From Clostridia bacterium (GTDB lineage Bacteria > Bacillota > Clostridia > UBA1381), in contig CAAGKL010000042.1 of the NCBI GenBank assembly GCA_900770405.1, positions 1-11,595 on the forward strand: 11,595 bases of DNA. The letters are read 5' to 3'. Positions 7,372 to 11,595 of this stretch are shown here, piece by piece. Position 1 is the first letter of the stretch. The number at the start of each line of letters is the position of its first letter. The position numbers were made by a program, and so were the translations under genes. The notes under the pieces were generated by a model. The model ran no database searches. It was not told where the DNA came from and saw only the letters and a program-made list of their open reading frames with translations.

Positions 7372-8520
7372 ATGTATAAATCAAGAGAAGAATGGCTCGC
7401 GGAAAACCGGCGCGGCATTGCGGCGGAGGACGAGCTTTTAGAGCGGTGCTATGATACGATAACGGCGAACATCTGCGAGGGAGAGCAGTATGCGTGGAGC
7501 CCATACAGGTGCATCTGCCCCGGAACGGGCAATTTCGACGGCATATGGAACTGGGACTCAGCGTTCCATTCAATGGGCGTATCGCGCTGGGATACCGAGC
7601 TTGCAAAAGAGGGCTTGTTGGGCTTTATGAAATTCCAAAAGGCGGACGGAATGTTCCCGGACGTAATCTGGAATTCGGGCGAGGTTGAGGACAGATTCAC
7701 AAAGCCGCCGGTGCTTGCGGCTGCGTCGGTTGTCGTTTATAAGCACTGTGGTGATAAAGATTTTTTGAAAAAGGTATATCCGCAGCTGACCGCCGCCGAG
7801 GGCTTTTGGACGAAAAAACGCTACTTTGACGGAATGTTTCATTACGATTCGCAGGACAAGGGCGAAAAGGACTATATCAAGCACGTGATGTTCGAGTCGG
7901 GCTGGGATAACTCTGTCAGGTGGGATAAGACGATAACGGATTTGTGGCCGATAGACCTCAACTGCTTTGCCGTGGCGGAATACCGCGCACTGAGTTTTAT
8001 TGCCGCCGAGCTCGGGCTGCCGGAGGCGGACGTCTGGGCGGAAAAGGCGCAGAGGCTGACCGCGCTTATCAATGAAAGGCTGTGGGACAGCGAAAATCGG
8101 TATTATGCCGACACAAACCGTTTCACCGGGGAGATGTCGGACGTGCTGTCGCCGGCGTCCTTTATGCCGCTGTATATTAATATTGCGGACGATGAGCAGG
8201 CAGCCGCTATGGCGGAGCTGGCAGAGACGAGGTTTTGCGGGAAGATGCCGACGGTGACGTATGATAATCCGGGGTATTCAAATGACTACTGGCGCGGACC
8301 GATGTGGCTGAATGTCGCGTATTTTGCGGCGCGCGGGCTGAAAAATTACGGCTTTGACGCTGCGGATAAAATAAGAGATTTTGTAATCGAGATGTGCAGC
8401 GGGGAAAAGGGTGGAATTTACGAAAATTACGACTCGGTGAATAAAAAGGGGCTGTGTTGCGACCATTTCAGCTGGAGCTGCGTGTTTACAATCGAGTTTA
8501 TATTGAATATGGATAGATAA
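7372..8520 (+). CDS. Second GH63/MGH1-like (alpha/alpha)6-barrel glycoside hydrolase
   Basis: A 382-residue protein. Motifs are GIWNWDSAFHSMGV (W61, D62), QKADGMFPD, FESGWDNSVRW with D179 as candidate general acid, NDYWRGPMW (~304-311) and GGIYENYDS with E351 as candidate general base. This set is close to the glucosylglycerate/mannosylglycerate hydrolase and oligosaccharide glucosidase part of GH63-like enzymes, and closer to it than the 420-residue relative earlier in the window. The two share fold motifs but differ throughout, so they are divergent family members rather than a recent duplication. It has no signal peptide. A GGGGG-AAA ribosome binding site (7359-7363) lies 8 nt before ATG, and the gap to the previous gene is 16 nt, so it is probably the last intact gene of the operon. 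The substrate is not determinable. Confidence 0.82.
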   Translation: MYKSREEWLAENRRGIAAEDELLERCYDTITANICEGEQYAWSPYRCICPGTGNFDGIWNWDSAFHSMGVSRWDTELAKEGLLGFMKFQKADGMFPDVIWNSGEVEDRFTKPPVLAAASVVVYKHCGDKDFLKKVYPQLTAAEGFWTKKRYFDGMFHYDSQDKGEKDYIKHVMFESGWDNSVRWDKTITDLWPIDLNCFAVAEYRALSFIAAELGLPEADVWAEKAQRLTALINERLWDSENRYYADTNRFTGEMSDVLSPASFMPLYINIADDEQAAAMAELAETRFCGKMPTVTYDNPGYSNDYWRGPMWLNVAYFAARGLKNYGFDAADKIRDFVIEMCSGEKGGIYENYDSVNKKGLCCDHFSWSCVFTIEFILNMDR

Positions 8521-8553
8521 TTTTTGCTCCGGCGCTTGTGAATTTTTGCCGTT

Positions 8554-9031
8554 TTGTACGATGAGTTTATGCGGGGCGCGGTTGACGGCGGCAACGATGC
8601 GGAGAAAATCCGCGTGGCGGCGAAGAAAATCGCTCCACTGCACCGGCTGTTATTATTGCGCCGCGCACGGCGGCGAGTGCGTGTAAAAGGACGATATGGC
8701 GGAGATTTTGCAGAAGATGATCGACGCCGACGTTCCGGTGCTGGCGAGCCCGGTATATTTTTATTCGATTGACGCGCGGCTAAAGGCGGTCATCGACCGC
8801 ACCGTGGCGCGCCGGCTTGATGTGAAAAACAAGGAATTTTACTATATTGCCACGCCGGCAGACCCGGACAGAGCGTCTGCCGACACGACGCTTGCCTGTT
8901 TCCGCGGCTATGCCGACTGTGTCGCGGGCGCGGAAGAAAAGGGCGTCATCATCGGCGGTGTTTACGAGGCGGGCGAGGTGCGTGATACGCAGGCAATGGC
9001 GGACGCCTGCAATATGGGTAAAAACGTTTAA
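8554..9031 (+). pseudogene. Decayed iron-sulfur flavoprotein / NADPH-dependent FMN reductase gene
   Basis: Three joined pieces reconstruct one protein. Frame A (from ~8554) reads DEFMRGAVDGG...EKIRVAAKKIAP. One extra base near 8638 shifts to frame B, which reads TGCYYCAAHGGECV as part of a CX2CX2CX6C cluster motif. An in-frame TAA at 8684-8686 interrupts it, and the same frame then continues KDDMAEILQKM, VLASPVYFYSIDARLKAVIDRT and FRGYADC to MGKNV and a normal stop. Iron-sulfur flavoproteins carry this compact Cys motif and bind FMN through an N-terminal GSPR..GNT loop. That N-terminal ~20-25 residues is absent: the bases before 8554 hold an in-frame stop and no relic of it. Truncation, frameshift and nonsense together mean no functional protein. 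Sequencing error could explain one lesion but not all three. Confidence 0.85.
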
Positions 9032-9138
9032 AATCTCGGAAAAAGGGGAACCAAGCTGCCCGGCGTAGTTGTGCCGTCGGGTAACCACTCAAAAAACAAG
9101 GGCTGTTCAAGGTTAAATGACCTTGAACAGCTCCCTTT
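9032..9138. terminator. Convergent intergenic region with bidirectional terminator
   Basis: A 12-bp perfect stem (9102-9113 with 9120-9131) with a 6-nt loop lies between convergent genes. On the plus strand it is followed by CCC and five T (9136-9140); on the minus strand it is followed by a six-T run (complement of 9091-9096). It therefore serves both the plus-strand cluster and the minus-strand sugar operon. A weaker 7-bp hairpin (9059-9065 with 9075-9081) lies upstream. No gene is seen here. Confidence 0.85.
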
Positions 9139-9645
9139 TTATCTTATGATTCTTTTGTCACTGAAAACATCGGTTTCATCGGTGCTCTTCGTCGAAAACT
9201 CCGATATTACCGCGCCGTCTGCGCCGGACTGGAACCAGTGCAGCGTGTCGGGGTAAATCGTGTACTGCTCGCCCGGGTTCAGCACAATTTCGTGAAATAC
9301 CGTGTATGTGCCCTCGGGCGGCGTGCAGACGGGGTGCTCCGCCGGCGTGCCCGATACGTAAAGATAAACCTTGCCCCAGCGGCAGCGGAAGGTTTCCTCC
9401 TTGCCGTCCTTGCCGCCGACGGGCGGGTGGCGGTGCTCGGCGCAGGTCTGATGCGGGAAAAGCACCATTTCCTTTGCGCAGCAGCGCTCGGTATTTACAT
9501 ATGTGAGCAGCTGGAGCCCGGTGTGCTCAAGGTCGCCAAGCCCCAGGTCGGTAACCTCGATGCGCTTTTTCTCGTCGTCGGTCAGGACGATATTTGCCTT
9601 TTCGTAAAATTCCAATGCCTTCTCGATTGCTTCATTCTTTGTCAT
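9139..9645 (-). CDS. D-lyxose/D-mannose isomerase (YdaE-type cupin)
   Basis: A 168-residue protein closely matching the Bacillus YdaE-type D-lyxose ketol-isomerase family (about 167 residues), which interconverts D-lyxose and D-xylulose and often D-mannose and D-fructose. It is a single cupin barrel with a divalent metal, usually Mn. The family landmarks are VLFPHQTCAEHRHPP and EETFRCRWGKVYLYV. The metal ligands are visible as H71, H73, E84 and H136 (in TLHWFQ). The start is the ATG at 9645, with GGAG at 9654-9657 eight nt upstream; an in-frame GTG at 9654 overlaps that site and is rejected. Only 5 nt separate it from the aldolase stop, so translation is probably coupled. As third gene of the operon it would supply the ketose for the kinase and aldolase. 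Which sugar is physiological is not settled by sequence. Confidence 0.88.
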   Translation of the reverse strand: MTKNEAIEKALEFYEKANIVLTDDEKKRIEVTDLGLGDLEHTGLQLLTYVNTERCCAKEMVLFPHQTCAEHRHPPVGGKDGKEETFRCRWGKVYLYVSGTPAEHPVCTPPEGTYTVFHEIVLNPGEQYTIYPDTLHWFQSGADGAVISEFSTKSTDETDVFSDKRIIR

Positions 9646-9657
9646 AATTCTCACTCC
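9646..9657 (-). promoter_or_regulatory. Ribosome binding site deciding the isomerase start
   Basis: GGAG (9657-9654) overlaps the aldolase stop codon region and sits 8 nt before ATG at 9645. Confidence 0.7.
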
Positions 9658-10481
9658 GCCTTTCCGCTGCTCTCGAATACTCTCATCATCTTCGCAGCTG
9701 CCGCTTTTACGGCGTCCTTCGCATCGGCGAACTGCGAGTAGCAGTCATCGGACGCCTTGTATGCATTCTGTGCCGCAACGCACAGCTCGGTGCAGATATT
9801 CACCTTTCTGATGCCGCCGCGAACCGTGTTTCTGAAATCCTCGTCGGTGAGCCCGCTGCCGCCGTGCAGCACGAGCGGACGGTCAACCGCCGCGTAGAGC
9901 TTTGCGAGCCTGTCGAGGTCGAGCTGCGGCTTTTTGATGTACTTTCCGTGCGCAGTGCCGATTGCAACGGCGAGCGCGTCAACGTCGGTCTCGGCGATAA
10001 AGCGAACCGCATCGTCGGGGTTTGTGTACATATCCGAGCAGTTGAAATCCGACTCGCAGCTGCCCTCACCGACATGACCGAGCTCCGCCTCGACGCTTAT
10101 TCCGAGCGCGTGCGCGATTTCGGTAATCTTCTTCGTGTTTGCCGCGTTCACCTCATAATCGAGCGCGCTGCCGTCATACATAACTGACGAAAAGCCTGCC
10201 TTCATAGCCTCGCAGATTTTCCCGAAATCCGTGCCGTGGTCGAAGTGCAGACACACGGGGACGCTCGCCTCGCGCGCGATTTTCGTCATAATGTCCTTCG
10301 CGTATGTGAAGGGGATAATCGGCAGATGCACCTCTGCAACGCCGAGTATAACCGGGGATTTCTCCTCCTCGGCGGCGTCGATAATTCCGCGCGCCATTTC
10401 GAGGTTGAGCATATTAAAGAGCCCTACCGCGTATTTTCCCTGCTCCGCCTTTGCCAGAATGTCTTTTAATGTTACCAGCAT
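9651..10481 (-). CDS. Class II ketose-(bis)phosphate aldolase
   Basis: A 276-residue zinc-dependent class II aldolase of the FbaA/GatY/KbaY superfamily. It performs reversible retro-aldol cleavage of a ketose phosphate to dihydroxyacetone phosphate and an aldehyde. Motifs in order are GLFNMLNLEMARG (~20-32); CLHFDHGTD with catalytic D81 and zinc ligand H82; the EAELGHVGE loop (~131-139); AIGTAHGKY with zinc ligand H178; and LHGGSGL with zinc ligand H206. The length fits the ~280-residue group that includes tagatose-1,6-bisphosphate aldolases. The start ATG lies inside the end of the kinase gene (10-nt overlap) with GGAGAG about 9 nt upstream, so expression is coupled to the kinase. With kinase and isomerase as partners the substrate could be fructose-1,6-bisphosphate, tagatose-1,6-bisphosphate, fructose-1-phosphate or xylulose-1-phosphate; the sequence does not choose. 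Confidence 0.88.
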   Translation of the reverse strand: MLVTLKDILAKAEQGKYAVGLFNMLNLEMARGIIDAAEEEKSPVILGVAEVHLPIIPFTYAKDIMTKIAREASVPVCLHFDHGTDFGKICEAMKAGFSSVMYDGSALDYEVNAANTKKITEIAHALGISVEAELGHVGEGSCESDFNCSDMYTNPDDAVRFIAETDVDALAVAIGTAHGKYIKKPQLDLDRLAKLYAAVDRPLVLHGGSGLTDEDFRNTVRGGIRKVNICTELCVAAQNAYKASDDCYSQFADAKDAVKAAAAKMMRVFESSGKAE

Positions 10482-11595
10482 AAATCCAATCTCTCCGTTT
10501 CGTTAATAAATTTGATAATATCGGCTTTTTGCCGCATACCGCTCACAGAATCCTTCTCCGACAGGTTGCACGCCGCCGCGCCCGAGGCAAATTCGAGAAT
10601 TTCCTTTTCGGGCATTCCCTTGGTCAGGCCGTAAAGCACGCCCGCGCAGAACGCATCGCCTGCGCCGACGCTGCCTTTTATGTAGCCATCGGGCAGCTTC
10701 AGCGACGGCACAGCGGTGAATTCGCCCGCCGCGTTCATACAAAAGCCCGCCTCTGGGCAGTGGATAACCGCAAGGTCGGATACGCCGTTCTCGAAGAAAA
10801 TTTCGAGCGTGCGGCGGATATTTGCGATGTTCAGACTGCCGTCGGCATTGCGCGCGTCAAGCGCGGACACGCCGCCCGCCTCGATTTCGTTCATAATCGC
10901 GTAATTCGAGTATTTGAGCACCGGGATAACCTTCTCCCGGAATTTGCCCGATGAGTCGCTCGCAACATCAAACGAGGTCTTGATTCCGCGTGCCTGAACA
11001 CGGCTCAAAAGCTCCGCCATAGCCGTGCCGTAGGTTTCGTCCCTGCGGTCGAAACGCTCCAAAAGCAGAATGTAGCCTATGTGGAAAATCTTGCAGTCGA
11101 GCGCGTCGACGTCGATGTCCTCGGGGGCGAAAACGCTGTTCGTGCCGCGGTTTAAAAAGAACGTGCGCGCGCCGGTGTCCGCGGCAGTCATAACATCGTC
11201 ATACCCGGTCGGAACGCTCGTTGTGAGCTTTATCCGTGAGGTATTGATGCCGTATTTTTGCATCTGCATAGTCACGTATCTGCCCGCTTCGTCATCGCCG
11301 ACAAGCCCGCACGCCGAAACCGGCACCGACGGGTCGATTTTTGCGAGGTCTATCGCCGTGTTCGGGACGCAGCCGCCGACCGCGGGCGATTCGGACATGA
11401 TTATCGCAAGCATCCCCTGCTCGGGGAACTTTTCGATAATTTTCACATTGTCGATCAGGATATTCCCGGCAATCGTGACACCGTTGCCGCCGCCGTTAAT
11501 CAGATAATCGACGGTCGTGCCGAAAATTTTCGCGAGCGCCGGCAGCTGTGTGATTTCGGGGTAGCCCGCGCCCGACTCCCACTTGCTGACCGTCT
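10472..11595 (-). CDS. XRE-type HTH fused to PfkB-family sugar kinase (5' end outside window)
   Basis: The frame is open to the window edge; 373 residues are visible. The first ~32 (11593-11498) read as the second half of an XRE/Cro-CI helix-turn-helix: TVSKWESGAGYP (recognition helix end and turn), LPALAKIFGTTVDYL (helices 4-5). A Gly/Asn linker (NGGGNG, 11497-11480) leads directly into a PfkB kinase starting VTIAGNILIDN. Kinase landmarks are VGGCVPNTAIDLAKI (sugar-binding signature), ACGLVGDDEAGRYV, and GSVGAGDAFCAG with the catalytic Asp codon at 10655-10657. The PfkB part is of normal length (~330). A GTG at 11446 would give a protein lacking the first kinase strand and has no good ribosome binding site. 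PfkB kinases phosphorylate sugars or sugar phosphates; the exact substrate is unknown. The HTH suggests the kinase also binds DNA, perhaps regulating its own operon according to sugar supply. It overlaps the aldolase gene by 10 nt. Confidence 0.85.
   Translation of the reverse strand, partial: TVSKWESGAGYPEITQLPALAKIFGTTVDYLINGGGNGVTIAGNILIDNVKIIEKFPEQGMLAIIMSESPAVGGCVPNTAIDLAKIDPSVPVSACGLVGDDEAGRYVTMQMQKYGINTSRIKLTTSVPTGYDDVMTAADTGARTFFLNRGTNSVFAPEDIDVDALDCKIFHIGYILLLERFDRRDETYGTAMAELLSRVQARGIKTSFDVASDSSGKFREKVIPVLKYSNYAIMNEIEAGGVSALDARNADGSLNIANIRRTLEIFFENGVSDLAVIHCPEAGFCMNAAGEFTAVPSLKLPDGYIKGSVGAGDAFCAGVLYGLTKGMPEKEILEFASGAAACNLSEKDSVSGMRQKADIIKFINETERLDLCW

Noticed and set aside
8554..9031. 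Two separate small genes (from 8554 and from 8696)
   Set aside because: Together with the out-of-frame Cys motif between them they rebuild one iron-sulfur flavoprotein, so they are pieces of a pseudogene; the ATG at 8696 is an internal Met.
9059..9081. Small hairpin after the pseudogene as a separate terminator
   Set aside because: It has only 7 bp with a G.U pair and no T-run; the stronger stem at 9102-9131 is the real terminator candidate.
9238..9741. Plus-strand frame of 167 codons opposite the isomerase
   Set aside because: The isomerase and aldolase on the minus strand are unmistakable; the plus frame has no homology-like features.
10472..11446. PfkB kinase as a stand-alone protein starting at GTG 11446
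   Set aside because: That start would cut off the first kinase strand (VTIAGNILIDN), and the frame stays open with sensible XRE-like coding sequence to the window edge.

Overview
The window looks like a bacterial chromosome segment from an anaerobic, gut-type Clostridia (Bacillota). This is an inference from the protein families present, GGAGG-type ribosome binding sites, tightly packed co-directional genes and moderate GC. No rRNA, tRNA, phage, insertion sequence or CRISPR is seen.

Plus strand, 1-8520: a carbohydrate-degradation cluster. It opens with the C-terminal part of a large modular protein (end of a probable TIM-barrel glycosidase followed by beta-sandwich modules). Then come an (alpha/alpha)6-barrel glycosidase of the GH63/MGH1-like group, a right-handed beta-helix protein resembling GH141, a small SGNH/GDSL esterase, a clan-D (GH27/GH36)-like TIM-barrel glycosidase, and a second, divergent GH63/MGH1-like glycosidase. 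The last five have no visible signal peptide, so they probably finish off imported, decorated oligosaccharides in the cytoplasm. The beta-helix, SGNH and GH36-like genes overlap or nearly overlap and the last glycosidase follows by 16 nt. Strong hairpins sit before the first GH63-like gene and before the beta-helix gene.

Plus strand, 8521-9031: a decayed iron-sulfur flavoprotein / NADPH-dependent FMN reductase gene. It lacks its N-terminus and carries one frameshift and one in-frame TAA, while its C-terminus is still very recognisable. A bidirectional terminator (about 9091-9136) separates it from the opposite-strand genes.

Minus strand, 11595-9139 (read right to left): a three-gene, translationally coupled sugar-catabolic operon. 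It encodes a PfkB-family sugar kinase, a class II ketose-(bis)phosphate aldolase and a YdaE-type D-lyxose/D-mannose isomerase. The kinase reading frame continues without a stop to the window edge and encodes the second half of an XRE (Cro/CI-type) helix-turn-helix. The protein therefore appears to be an HTH-PfkB fusion, which is the most interesting observation here. The set suggests aldose to ketose, to ketose phosphate, to triose phosphate plus an aldehyde, possibly fed by sugars released by the neighbouring glycosidases and possibly controlled by the kinase itself.
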